Shown here: positions 23,896-35,465 of the stretch, one piece after another | How positions within the stretch are numbered: position 1 is the stretch's first letter | How the letters are laid out: each line of letters starts with the position of its first letter | Source: Coptis chinensis | Lineage: Eukaryota > Streptophyta > Magnoliopsida > Ranunculales > Ranunculaceae | Length of the DNA stretch: 64,000 nucleotides | Direction of reading: 5' to 3' | Assembly (NCBI GenBank): GCA_015680905.1 | Contig: CM027382.1 | Location: 3,534,001-3,598,000 of the forward strand | Translations under genes and position numbers: made by a program | Notes under the pieces: model-generated | The model's input: the letters and a program-made list of their open reading frames with translations, nothing else | Database searches by the model: none | Told to the model about the DNA's origin: nothing

Positions 23896-25470
23896 GAAAT
23901 CACATCGAGGTGAGGATTGCACCATGTTGTTTTCCCATTTATGAAGCTAATATTCTGCTTTGGTACTAAGTCATTTATTCAATTTTGATTATTGTTCATT
24001 TCTGCAAGTTATGTTCCCTTGTTAGGGTTCATATTCCATCCAGATTAATATCACGCTCGTCATGAATTAAGTCACCGCATAAACTGACGTTAGAGTAGAT
24101 TGGTCTAAGTTTCACCAATGACTTTAATGTATATTCATTACATTATATTTCTGAGAGCATTACCAACCGAGCACTAAAACACATAGTAACATGGTCTTTC
24201 CCATGCTGTTCCCTACTAAGGTAGTGGACAGAAAAATGGCACATCAACCCTAATATCCTGCATGGGATATATAACATGGATTTTGTTTTTTTGTAGTGGA
24301 GAGCGAATGGTTTTAATTTAAAGACGTGTAAGGCTAAGAGGAATACACATTAAAGAATGAGGATTTACTTCCTTAAAATGGTGCAAACCGTTGGGAGTCG
24401 TTACCTGCTACGCCCAAAGTCTCTTTAAGACCAGAAAGTTGAACGAAGTTATAATGGATATGCAAACATTTAGGTTCCCTGCTTATGTAAATTTTGGATT
24501 TATACATGACCTGTCTTCATAATGATTAATGCAACAATCTGTTGGGTGAAAAGTTTGGAAGGAAATATCTCTTATCGTTGGTTTCTACAAACGGAGAAAA
24601 ACTCCTTTACCTTATTTACTCCACTTGATTACATACTCGTGCACAATGTTAAGTTTTTTTTTGAGAAAAATATATCTTATTGAATATCCAAAGAAGAATC
24701 ATACAAAGGTAGTGGGGACAAACACACAAGTTGCACAGCCAGGCGCCCAGCCCGTTCTGAACAACAGATCCTATCTTCCTGAATACATATTCATTGGAAC
24801 CAGCTGTCATTACATCCTCTTCCTTAGGAGCTCAACTGATTCTGGAGCTAAAAATTCAAAAGTATCAAAAACAAAAGTTGTGAAGATGTGTTGGTTAGGC
24901 TGCCATGCTCTCTCATGTTTCTCCACCTATCATGTTTCTCCACTTTTGTTGTCGTTGTGCTAATGAGTGCTTGTCCTACCTCAAAGACACCATTACCAAA
25001 TCCGACTATCAGAGACAATCCTGTAATGTCCACACATGCATGCTTACCTTCATACCAACAATAGATTAAGATTTTTGCTGGTCGAAGTGTTACCTGCCAA
25101 ACCACATTGTACAAAGGTTTTTTTTAGGAAACTTAGATGTTTGGGTTTTGTTTTAGGTAGATGTATATTAACTAGTATATATAGTACTATATACAGAATA
25201 TATGTTCATATTATACATGATTTATATATTAGTACTTTTTTTATATAGAAACTTGTGGGGTGGGGGTATAACCCTTTTTAGCTCTGCCTTAGGTGCGCAG
25301 TCCACCTCTGCGGAGGACACCATATGATCATAAGGCAACAACTAAGAATGACACAGTACTCAGCTGGTGAACGCAGCCCAGTACCTTCCATATGAATAGT
25401 GAGAAGAAAATTATTATCGTGTCCAGATTATAGACAACCAATGACAGCTTTCAGACGAGCTGACAACTCA
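23896..25470. other. Intergenic, no gene seen
   Basis: The first 50 bases resemble the 3' flank of the second F-box gene (ATCACAT..GAGG..AGGATTGC). The rest has only short ORFs without recognisable domains. It may hold worn retroelement sequence, which I cannot delimit. Confidence 0.4.
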
Positions 25471-25489
25471 AATTTCCTCTCAAGCCTTG

Positions 25490-25996
25490 TAATAATCTTG
25501 TCATAGTAAGCTTCTGCTAAGACAAGTTGTGGTTTATAGGGGGCGGCAGTCTCTGAGGCTAGAGTACTGAGTTCAAAATCGGGAAGATGCATAAGTAGTT
25601 CAGCAGTGACGCTGTCAAAGACACACACACACACACACACACCCCTGTTGGCGTAGTGTTACGGTATCTAAAAATGTGGTTTTGGAGCACCTTGGTCTGA
25701 ATCCATGAAGCTTCAAATAAAAAACTAATAACATCAGCCCACAACATATGCCAAGGCCACCAAGACGGAGTGGGACACCATTTGAGATTACTGAAACCAG
25801 GGCCAACGGAGACTACAATGCTTTGAATGGCAGAACAAAGGACGTGATAAAAAAATCTAGCTGCTTCCATGAAATAGGATGGTGGGCAGGTGTGTAGAGC
25901 AAAAATCAGCTTTGGTAACCCCGTACATGCTCGTAAAAGTGTCAGTCCACATTGTGGAACAGTTTTTTTATCAACACACTTGCAAACAAGACCCAT
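25490..25996 (-). mobile_element. Reverse-transcriptase-related polyprotein fragment
   Basis: The minus strand encodes LLRACTGLPKLIFALHTCPP, then MEAARFFYHVLCSAIQSIVV and PWHMLWADVISF, which resembles the C-terminal segment of plant RT-like polyproteins where KLFFGLRTCQP, EEAALLFD and SIENIVV recur. The frame is broken by the microsatellite at 25621 and by stops. It is a short relic of unknown element class; the match is from memory of the family pattern. Confidence 0.6.
25620..25642. repeat. (AC)n microsatellite
   Basis: A run of about 11 AC repeats on the plus strand inside the RT-related fragment. Confidence 0.95.
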
Positions 25997-26411
25997 GATA
26001 AATTATGTGTCCGTACTGCCTACACCTCCAAGCAACTTGACCCTACTTGTGGACGAGTTATATTAGCTGGGAAGGGGGTTAGAATAGATAGGGATGTTTT
26101 GCAGGGGCTGTTGCTCTCTTTCATTAACTTAGGAAAGTCCCCGGTGGAATACTCATTTATTCTAATATTTGACCCTTTTGACATGGCCCATCACCATCAT
26201 CTCTCAGTATAATGCACATATGGTAACTTTGCTTATCACTGACAATATGACTTAAACGGATTTAGGGACGCAAGAAAATTTACTTGTCACCTATGTCAAG
26301 AAGATTTAAAATATGTTTTCTACAAAAGATCAGCAGTGTCTTAGAGGAAAAATCTGTTGATGGAATAAGGTTTAACCTGCATAAGTGTACAAAAGTTTGA
26401 TTTCTTATTGA

Positions 26412-26563
26412 GGGTGAGCCTCAGCGATATGTAGTTGCCATATACTGACTTGGAGGTTGCAGGTTCGACTTGCCGAAAAAGTCTCTCTTCTTGTGCGGAT
26501 AAGGCTGTGGAGATATTACTCTCTGCAGACCTGCTCGGGTGGGACTGTGAGAGCATACATAAA
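26412..26563 (+). mobile_element. tRNA-derived SINE, resembling the Au family
   Basis: The order GTGAGCCTCAGCG (A-box-like), TTGCCATAT...ACTTGGAGGTTGCAG, GGTTCGACTTG (B box) and GATAAGGCTG matches the layout of Au-type plant SINEs, though diverged. Flanks TTGATTTCTTATTGA (26397-26411) and TTGATTTGTTATTAA (26564-26578) form a 15-bp duplication with two mismatches, which supports an insertion. Confidence 0.72.
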
Positions 26564-26578
26564 TTGATTTGTTATTAA

Positions 26579-27770
26579 GTTTGCTTTAAGTTTCATCATT
26601 ATCGTGTTTGATTTTTTCTATTTTCTCTGTTGATGCGGTTCAGTTGGTATCCTTGTTATTGTTGTGTGAGCTTTTTTCTTGTTCTATAGAGGTCTTCCGT
26701 GAAAGTATTTCGTTGTATTATTGTGTGTTTAGTGGTTTGCTATATCAGTCATACTTTTCTATGTGGCTTCTAGAAACCGACCCCCATTCTCTTCTCTGGT
26801 TATTTTATTGAGGCCTTGGACAGGCCACAGCACGATTTACTTTAACACACTTGGTTATTTGCCTTCAATAAGTGTCATTTTGGCCTTTATATTGTGCATG
26901 GCTAATTCTATGTTCTGTTATGTCCTTGATTCTTGCATTAGGAAGATTTCTACTGTGAGAGCCAAATTAGGGAACAAACTTTCAATGACAACTATAGCAT
27001 ATTTCAGAAGAGTTTGTTAGCTTCACACATTTTGAGAAATGGTGAACAGAAATTTTATACTGAATAAATAGGTATTTGGTCGTTCCTCGTGTCTGAAACA
27101 CATTTTTTTTAGACTTAATAACTTTTTCATTGAGGAATCTCCATTCCTATAAATATCAGTAGTTTCTGTGCGAATGACCCTTTTCACCAAATTCGGGAGA
27201 GATCATGAATTTCGTAAAGAGTTGGTCTGCACATTACTAACACCTGGCCTATGACACATCTTCCAACCAAGTTTTGACAACACGTCAGTGTGCATCTTGC
27301 AAGCGTGTTGTCCTCTTAATACATCTACGTTTTAATCGACTATTTTGGTGCCTACTATTCAATTTATGTCTCATGTATGTTTGAACTCTAAGACTGGAAT
27401 ATAATTTATTCCAATTTAGAGTTGTAATATTCTTTTGGCACCCGTATGTACTGACAAATATTTTTGTGCCTGGATAGCATTTATGCTGCATGCATTTAGA
27501 TATTGAAAAGTAGTTTCCTTTTTTATTTTAGAAATTTAATTTGCTTCGTTAGTCTCGTTTGGAAGATTTTGGCCTCCTAAGATACCAACTGGATGTAGAA
27601 CTGAATTTGAGAGAAAAATCATGGCATTTGTCATCTTTAAGTCGTTCATGTAGTCTAAGTTGTTTTGTTTGGGTGCTTTTTCCTTTTTATAAATTAGCCC
27701 GTGGTGAACTGCACTAAAGGCACAATTCAGATAACGAAGAAGGTGTCACGTGGTGCGCGAATCCGGTTTT
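26579..27770. other. Intergenic, no gene seen
   Basis: AT-rich sequence with only short, unrecognised ORFs on both strands. No element could be delimited. Confidence 0.45.
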
Positions 27771-27935
27771 CCATGGTCGTACCAACCATATTTAGCTCGA
27801 CTGCCATTTTGTGCAAAAACGTGTTGCCTTTAGAACTCACCAAGATCAGTTTGTTTCATCAGGTGATCAAACTGCTAATATCTTCACCAAGGGTCTTCAT
27901 AAGCATCAATTTACCCTTCAATTTATTTTAAGTTT
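27771..27935 (+). mobile_element. Copia retrotransposon polyprotein tail (relic)
   Basis: The plus-strand frame reads GRTNHI, a stop, LDCHFVQKRVAFRTHQDQF, then VSSGDQTANIFTKGLHKHQF. This is the end of the Ty1/copia RNase H domain, where R/N-T-KHIE-D-CHFVR and DQLADIFTKPL are diagnostic. No other part of the element or its LTRs was found nearby, so this is an isolated fragment. Confidence 0.8.
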
Positions 27936-28105
27936 CCAATGACTATGGATTTCTACAGTGGTGTCATTGAAGTTCCTCCTTGGTTTCCAAATATTTTTCT
28001 TTCAATCTTTCTCCTTTTCAAGGTTGATCTTCTTTGACCTCAATTCCTACTTGGAAACAATCTATCAAAAAAACCATTTTCCATATAATTTCCTACACTA
28101 AGAAG

Positions 28106-28524
28106 CTATGTTGCACGGACGCGGATGCGGACACTGACGTAGCGACTTGGTTATATCTCAAAAAAGGACGCGGGCGAGGCAAAGGACGCGGAAATTAATT
28201 AATATTTATAATTTTATTTTATATAAATTTTACATTGAAAACTAAATTAAATGTATCAACATTCATAAATTCAAAACTATTCAAGATAAATAACCACAAG
28301 ATTAAGTTTAATATTTCTAAAACATGTCAGAAGTCTTAACAAAACAAAAACTGGAAAAATTGAGTTTTTTAACATTATTTTGATTTATTATTTATTTTTT
28401 TGAGTCAAAATCTGCGTCCTGACCCTGTTGACCGCATCTTGACTGTGTTGACCGCGCCGGATGCGTGTCCATACCGCATCCGACTCAGACACAGCCCTTT
28501 GGTAAGTGCGTCCGTGCTTTAGAG
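28106..28524. mobile_element. Non-autonomous TIR element with GCACGGACGC ends
   Basis: A 419-bp element. The left end CTATGTTGCACGGACGCGG is mirrored at the right by GTGCGTCCGTGCTTTAGAG. It is flanked by a perfect 8-bp direct repeat CTAAGAAG (28098-28105 and 28525-28532), suggesting a hAT-like insertion. The two ends are GC-rich against an AT-rich interior. No ORF. Confidence 0.82.
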
Positions 28525-28532
28525 CTAAGAAG

Positions 28533-30074
28533 TTTTTAGTGCAATACTGAATGTAAAGAAAAATGAGGTGAATGGAGGGGGTTCTGCTCTATTTGGGATA
28601 AGTTCATAACTACACACATGACCGCTGTATTCAACTTTTCAAAACCTCTTATGGGCGACGCATTTCTGTTTGAGAATTCCACGGACAGTGGAAAGCATAA
28701 TGATCTTATCACTTAAAAGAAGGAGTGTATTATTTTGCAACGCATATCCCCATTGCTGATGCAGGTAATCTGCTCTATTCTTTTTAATGGGCTTATATCA
28801 AACAGTCAGTTACCAATGGAGACAAATTCAAGGTTCTCATTGTTTATAATTGAAGATTTTGAACTTTGTATTATTTGAAATTTGTGCAAATCTTGTTTTT
28901 CCCAGTGCCTCTAGCTCATGATAATTTTGTTTTCAGTTGAGATCAATATGATCGTAATATGTATTGCTTCTTCAAAAGGCAATTTCACATTTAAGTTTGT
29001 TTATCAGTTTATTGACAAATTCTGAGATTGCAGGTTTTAGTAGTGCTGATTTTAGTCAAGTTAATCTTAGAATAATTCGAAAATGAAAACTCCTTTTAGG
29101 AATCAGTTTCTATGGAAGGTCTCCCCACTAGACATGTTCCAGAAGAAAGGATGTTTAGAGAAGATCTATCCTGTCACTCAGGGATTATATATGGTTTGCG
29201 TCTTTGTTAAGTGACTCCGTGTTATTCCTTTTGGAGTAGTCAGTTATGGCTGTGTTGGCCAGTTTGTTTGTGGGAAATCTCGGGCTTCTTATGATACAAC
29301 TGTCGTTTATGCTGGATCAACCTGGTCTACTTTCATCGAAATGTAGCTAATTCTTATATTTTTCTGATTCTTCTTATCACAGAGTTCTTGTCGAGGTACA
29401 CCTGGTGTTTACTGGAAAGATCTTTTGTCAGGTGGTCTTAAGGCAGGAAATAGGGGGTAGAAAGCTAACGGCCCTGAAGATGTGTTGAAGCAAGCTGAAG
29501 CGGCAAGTGAGTGGCTAGGCTGTGAGGTCTTAATGAGTTTGTGCTAGCTGATGTCTAGAATGTGATGGAGGCTATCATTGTCGATCTCTTCTGATGCTAT
29601 CTGGGCATATAGACCAATCTTATGTAGTAAGTTACTAAGTTTGGTATATATATATATTCCCTTTCTTCTTGTATAAGTACTAAAATTGTTGTTGATGTAG
29701 TATGGATTCCTAGAGTTCAAAGTCATAGCCCATTCACTTCTCGGATGGGCTTATCGTATGGCTGTAGAACCTCCAGTAAATTTTGTTGCAGGGCTGTAGG
29801 CCTGTAGTCTTATTTCTTGCTATAAAGATTCTCTTTATCATTAGGAAAGATACACGTTTCTCTTCTTTTTTTTCCTAGGGAGATATATACGTATATATAT
29901 TCCTAATCCTATATAAACTCCTATCATAATTTTTTTAACTTTTTATAGCTGCCCTAAATAGGCCAAAATAAATGCTTTTCTCTATCTTTACTAAGAATAA
30001 GCAAGAATTCCCTAAGAATTTTTACTGAAATATCTAAAAATATCTATCTATATATATATATACACACACACACA
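28533..30074. other. Intergenic, no gene seen
   Basis: No recognisable coding region or delimited element. TA and CA dinucleotide runs occur at 30048-30074 directly beside the Helitron that follows. Confidence 0.45.
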
Positions 30075-30795
30075 CTAGCTTGTAGGCCCGTGCATACGCA
30101 CCAGCTCTTTTGAAAATATTTAGATTTTTTTTAGAAAATTGGGACTACCGTTTTAGTCGTTAACCCGTTTTAATTTTCTAACAAATTGTTTTAATTAAGT
30201 TTTAAAAATCCATTTTTTTTCAATTGGGAGAGAGATCATGTTTTAATAGGAGAATAATTTCCGTTTTAATTAGATATGCTAGATTTTCCCTTTTTAATAG
30301 GAGAGAAATTCCCATTTTAATAGGAGAATGATTCCCGCTTTAATTAAAAGTGCTAGAATTTGTTTTAATAGGAGAGGAATTTCTGTTGTAAAAAAGGATT
30401 CCCGTTTTTCAAATAGAAGAGGAATTCCCGTTTTAATAGGAGAGAAATTCTCGTTTTAAAAGGAGATGACGTGGAATTTTAATAGAGCTTGAAATATACC
30501 CCTTGTTTTAGATTTTTTTTAGAAAATTGGGACTACTGTTTTAGTCTCTAACCCGGCCTGTTTTAATTTTCTAACAAATTGTTTTTAATGAAGTTTTAAT
30601 TAAGTTTTAAAAACCCGTTTTTTCAATTGGGAGAGAGATTTTGTTTTAATAGGAGAAGGATTCCTGAGAGAAATTCCCGTTGTAAAAAAAGATTTCCGTT
30701 TTCAAATAGGAGAGAAATTTCTGTTTTAATAGAAGATGACATGGAATTTTAATAGAGCTCGAAAAATACCCCTTGTGGGAGCTTTAATATCAAGA
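30075..30795 (-). mobile_element. Non-autonomous Helitron (721 bp)
   Basis: Read on the minus strand the element starts TCTTGATATTAAAGC after an A and ends with the hairpin GTGCGTATGCAC, an 11-base spacer and CTAG followed by T. These are Helitron hallmarks (5' TC, 3' hairpin plus CTRR, insertion between A and T, no target duplication). The interior is a tandem duplication: GAAAATTGGGACTAC at about 30137 recurs at about 30521, and ATGACGTGGAATTTTAATAG recurs as ATGACATGGAATTTTAATAG. The motif AATAGGAGAGAAATTCCCG is repeated many times. No RepHel coding. Confidence 0.75.
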
Positions 30796-31383
30796 TATAT
30801 ATATATACACTAAAGTGGTTTGTATATACTGTAAATACATATTTTCCTTTTGATCTAGTTTGTAATCTTTCGTTCCATGTGTAGGTTTAATGGTAAATAC
30901 TTTTTTTAATATTGATTAAAGCACTGTACTTGTGTTTCTTAAACTAAATTTCAAAGCTCCCCAGAAGAATGTAGTGGCTTGGTGCTTAGTCTAAACGCTT
31001 ACCAACGATTGGTAACACACGTCATTAACGGGGGTCATGTGGCCAAAACATGCTCACCAGATTTAGTAAGTTTGAATTTCCTTGATCTCTCTTAATTGGC
31101 ATTGGAGATTATGATTGCGGTCTATTTGATTCTGATTTTCTTTCTTCACAAATCAACTTTTACTGTAATTTCGGTCCAATTTTAATGCATTATCATTTCA
31201 GATTACACTGCCAGATCATTTTCATTTAGTTTCTATCCACTTTTGCCTGCTAAGGATTTTTTTACCATTTTAGTCTTAAGCTAGAGAGTTTTGAGCACAA
31301 TTTATAGTGTTGGCTGTGTTGCTGCCTTTGCTATTTGCTGAAACGTCTGAATCTTAACTACTCCGAATCTCCGATCAACTCCA
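30796..31383. other. Upstream region of the second F-box gene
   Basis: AT-rich sequence without an ORF of note. It probably includes the promoter and 5' UTR of the gene starting at 31384. Confidence 0.4.
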
Positions 31384-32643
31384 ATGAATCAACAAATGGT
31401 TCTTAGCCGCTGGTCTGAACTCGCACCAGAGTTACTGGATTTTATTTCAAAAAAACTAACCAACTATGTTGATTATGTTCGAGTACGAGCTGTTTGTCCT
31501 TCATGGAGATCAAACTTACCGAAAAAACCCTTCCATCTTCTTACTCAACTTCCATGGTTGTTGCTCCCTCAATTCAACACCAACACCATCTCTGAGACCT
31601 ACTGCAGTTTCTTCAACCTTGTTGATAATAAAACTTATCGTTTGGAGCTTCCAGAGGTCCTGGGAAAGGGTAAGAAGTGTTGGGGATCCCCTCATGGATG
31701 GCTGGTGGTCCTTCGTGAAGAAGGTCCATCATTCAGTCTATTGAACCCGTTAACCAGAGCTCAAATTCACCTCCCTTCATTGTATCTTTCCCCTTCAACA
31801 TCACCGATTGGTAATATTGTCCTGCCCTGGGATTATGTCGGTTACCTTCGTAATTGTTGTGTTGTAAAGGCTGTTCTATTTGCAAATCCATCTGAGAGTA
31901 CTGATTTTGTAGTTATGGTAATATTGGAAGAAGGGCCTTGTGGTTTGGCTTTCTATAAATCCGGTACTGTGGCTTGGATCCTGATTACAGACACAGAAGA
32001 TATCATTTTCCAAGATATTGTTTGTTTCAAAGGGCAATTCTATGCTGCTGATAGTAAAGGAAATGTTTATATTTGCAACATAGGTGCTTCACCAAATGTT
32101 GTTAAAGTTGCAGACCCTTCAGGAGGACTCCCTTGCGATGAACCTCAGCAGAGGTATTTGGTGGAATCTGGAAAAGAACTGTTAATGCTTTATAGGTACC
32201 AGTTACCCAAAACCCCTTATGATTTGACGTACTATTTTACTCTTAGTAAATTAGATTTAAGTGAAGCAAAATGGTCCAGAGTAGTTGACCTAGGAGATAA
32301 AGGGTTGTTTTTAGGTACAAATTGCTCGTACTCTGTTTCAGTTCGAGAATATCGTAGTTGCATAGAAAACTCAGTTTATTTTACCGATGATATGAGGCAC
32401 CGTCTTCCTGGTTTTGGTGACTGTCGAGGCTTGTATCCTTATGTTACGGCGCAATTTTTGGGTGTTTTCAACGTATTTGAAGATGGATATTTTAGATTCA
32501 TGAATGGTCGTGTCAGAGGTTATGATTTTGGTGTTTTCAGCATAGACAAAGGAATTACTGATCCGTTACCTTGCCCAATTCCAAATCCAAATGATATCAG
32601 GTGCATACTTCCTCCACCGGTTTGGGTTACTCTCAGTCCATAA
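31384..32643 (+). CDS. F-box protein with DUF295/KIB-type beta-propeller domain (paralogue)
   Basis: A single-exon gene of 419 aa, paralogous in the same orientation to the gene at 22651. The F-box is at residues about 9-48 (WSELAPELLDFISKKL, then VRAVCPSWRSNLPKK). The DUF295 beta-propeller region is at about 65-385 (GSPHGWLV, SLLNPLTRAQIHLPS, YVGYLRNCCVVKAVLF). It ends LPPPVWVTLSP, matching its partner. It is likely an SCF ubiquitin-ligase receptor with unknown target. Start by ATG right before the F-box. It differs from the other copy mainly by an added segment near residues 345-375 (FRFMNGRVRGYDFGVFS context). No disruption was seen. Confidence 0.94.
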   Translation: MNQQMVLSRWSELAPELLDFISKKLTNYVDYVRVRAVCPSWRSNLPKKPFHLLTQLPWLLLPQFNTNTISETYCSFFNLVDNKTYRLELPEVLGKGKKCWGSPHGWLVVLREEGPSFSLLNPLTRAQIHLPSLYLSPSTSPIGNIVLPWDYVGYLRNCCVVKAVLFANPSESTDFVVMVILEEGPCGLAFYKSGTVAWILITDTEDIIFQDIVCFKGQFYAADSKGNVYICNIGASPNVVKVADPSGGLPCDEPQQRYLVESGKELLMLYRYQLPKTPYDLTYYFTLSKLDLSEAKWSRVVDLGDKGLFLGTNCSYSVSVREYRSCIENSVYFTDDMRHRLPGFGDCRGLYPYVTAQFLGVFNVFEDGYFRFMNGRVRGYDFGVFSIDKGITDPLPCPIPNPNDIRCILPPPVWVTLSP

Positions 32644-34088
32644 GGGATCACATTTGAGGGCAAGACTGCGCATTTTAGTTCATATAGGTTGCTGAAAGTT
32701 TACTTCTAAGCTCAAACTCATTGGGTATGGTTTCTTTTATTCAGTGGATGTGTTAGTATAAACAATTACTTTTCAGGATTCTCTGCTTCAGTGATCTCTC
32801 AATTATGCAACTAGTATTCTGCTTGTCTCAAGTTCTTAGCTATTAATGGTATATATATGTTCTACAGAGTTATGTTTAATGTCATACCCTGCAACTTCTG
32901 CTTCCTTTATGGTTATGGACAGATATAAACGTCACACTGTCTAACTAATCACCATTTAGGTTAAAGTCTCATGAGTTTTTTTACATCTATATGTCTGAGA
33001 GGTCAAACGTTTATCCATAATAAAGAAGGGAAAGTAATGTAACTGATGCTCCTGTCGAACTAACTAAACTAGCTAGAGGCTAGAGCATACTTGAATACAG
33101 AATAAGCTACCAGGTTGATGGGCAATTTTACAGATTCCAATGCCCCTGGATACTGAGTGCATCTGATTGGTCGAAATTTCATTACTAGGCCACATGTACT
33201 ATAGAAGAAGTGTTATTACATCTTTCTGGTGTAATGTTTTCGATGAAAAAACATTTCTCAGTTCGTGCTGTTTTTTTTAGATAAGGATCTGAAATCAATG
33301 GCACTAGTAGTACGTTGAGAAAATTATGTCTCAGCTTTAACCATTGTCTAGTTCAACACTTGTTACTCATTTTCCCATGACTTTTGGCTCTTCTGCTAGG
33401 AATACAGTAAGGTGAATTTGTTCTGCGAGAAATCTAGTACTGAGAAAAAAGGCAGTTTAACATTCATTATTAAGGTTGCGCAGTATAGTCATATGAGTTG
33501 GATCTTTAAGGTTCTGCCATAGTGCCATATGGTACTATGAATTTATACTTGGTGTATAGGAGAGTTGTAGCATCAAACAAATTGCATTTAACTTCCAATC
33601 CTACAAACTTGAAAGTTGAACATTTCCACAAATGAAAGCAGCTTTGGTGTTGGTTTGGCTCAAAGTAAAGCTCTACGGAGTGTTACATATCTTTTGTGTA
33701 TCTAACTGAAATAATAGTTCTGACTTGTGATCTTCCGAGTTCCAGATTCTGACAATGGAACTTATCTTATGTGCTAGTTTATCTTTCTCCTCAGTTGCAT
33801 GAAGATATCGAACTGCTCAGTATATGAACTATTACCCAGCATTTCGTGCAAGCTCCATCTTTAGCACCTGACTATCCTAGCTTGGCCAAGTTTATGCACT
33901 TATTCCTGATTTTGGATAGGAGACCTATTATAAGAATAAGAATATATATAAATTATTTTAAGATGAAACAAGATTCCTTGTTGTGTGTTTATGTGTATCA
34001 GTATGTATTATATTTTCTTGCTATCTAAGTTGCCGTACTGACTTGCTGAACCACAGAATCGCGTTTTTTTTCTCTAAATTGTATTGCT
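32644..34088. other. Intergenic, 3' flank of the F-box gene
   Basis: The first tens of bases match the 3' flank of the first F-box gene. No other gene or element was recognised. Confidence 0.45.
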
Positions 34089-34097
34089 TTTCATTTT

Positions 34098-34412
34098 GGG
34101 TTAACTAGTATTACCCTCCACTAGATGAGCCAATTAGGATTTCCTAGGGTTTCCTCCCTAAACACATGGTCAATTTGGTTTGACCGTTAACTTTCAAGTC
34201 AAACAATTGAAAATTACACAAATGTCTTCATTTTTTTTTAAAAGAAAATATTCAATTTTAATTAGGTAGGGGCATTTATATTATTTTCAGTTGTTTGACT
34301 TGAAAATTAACAGTCAAACCAAATTGACCGTGTGTTTAGAGAGAACTAATTTCCCATCTAGTAGGAGAAAATCCTAATTGGCTCATCTAGTGGGAGTAAC
34401 ACTAGTTCACCC
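34098..34412. mobile_element. Mutator-like MITE, palindromic (315 bp)
   Basis: The left end GGGTTAACTAGTATTACCC and the right end GGGAGTAACACTAGTTCACCC form long inverted arms that continue through CTCCACTAGATGAGCCAATT. The flanks TTTCATTTT (34089-34097) and TTTTATTTT (34413-34421) form a 9-bp duplication with one mismatch, typical of Mutator-like elements. It belongs to the same family as 43099-43324. Confidence 0.87.
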
Positions 34413-34921
34413 TTTTATTTTTTGAATGTCACAAAATCTTTGGAATGATAGGTGTGAGTTTCTGTGCCACCATGGCCGAAACTTCTCCATATTGTTGTTT
34501 TGCAACAATACGGGCCCTGAAAAATTCCAATGTCAATGTAAGGATTGTAAGCGATAATGTGATACTGTCAGCACCGTATTTCATGTGAAGGGAGATTATT
34601 CATGATATGAATGATCTCTCTAATTATCGATTTAGGTAAATTTGTATTTACTTTGGGAATTTTTTCTATTTTTCTTTTTTTAATCCAATCTTTTTGTATT
34701 CTCTATTTTCATTTTTTTTAAACCCCCTTTTGTAAGGTACTAAATGTACATTCGGGGAGTGTTTACGGAAAAATAAAATAAAATGTGATACTGTATATTG
34801 AAAATATCTACCAACATATGAAACATATCCATGGTCGATAAAAAGGAAATACGTATGTTAGATAAAGGAGCATTGAAATGGGTGGATAAAATATGCCGTG
34901 TGTTTTTTGTTATGTTTCACA

Positions 34922-35465
34922 TAGGGGTGTGTGTGTTTCGGATCGGATCGCCGATTTTTTTTAGAATTCTAAATTTCGGCTAAATTCAAAAAATTTGGCA
35001 ATCGGATAGAATTTGGATTTTTTGGATGAAAAATCGGATAATTTGGATAAAAATCGGAAATTATTTAAAATTCAAATATTTTAATATTAAATCTATTTTA
35101 TAACTTGTACAATAAATACTAATTCTAGGGTTTTTTGTTTGTTTATACTATATATTGATTAATGTAAGTTAATTCACTATAATTTAGCAAAAAAAAGTTG
35201 GATCATATTAAAACAATTTTAATTACATTAGAATTTTAGATATATTGTATGTAATTCTAAATAATAATTTGACAAAATCGGACAGATATGCATATCTTCG
35301 ACGGATTCGGATCGGAAAAAATCGGAAAATCAGAATTTAAAAAATCACCCGAAGCCGATCCGAATATAAATCGGATTTTTGGAAATCGGACGATTAATAT
35401 TAATGGCCGAATAAAATTCAGATTGAAATTCGGAAAAATTGGAATTTCAGAAAAAAGTGGCACTA
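34922..35465. mobile_element. Probable hAT non-autonomous element rich in ATCGGA motifs
   Basis: The element starts TAGGGGTGTG and ends GTGGCACTA, with only the outermost bases inverted. The 8-bp flanks GTTTCACA (34914-34921) and GGTTCACA (35466-35473) match at seven positions. The interior is AT-rich with repeated AAATCGGA. No ORF of note. Confidence 0.65.

Noticed and set aside
25559-25996. Intact minus-strand gene of 145 residues
   Set aside because: The reading resembles an RT polyprotein fragment, starts without a supported ATG and runs into a microsatellite.
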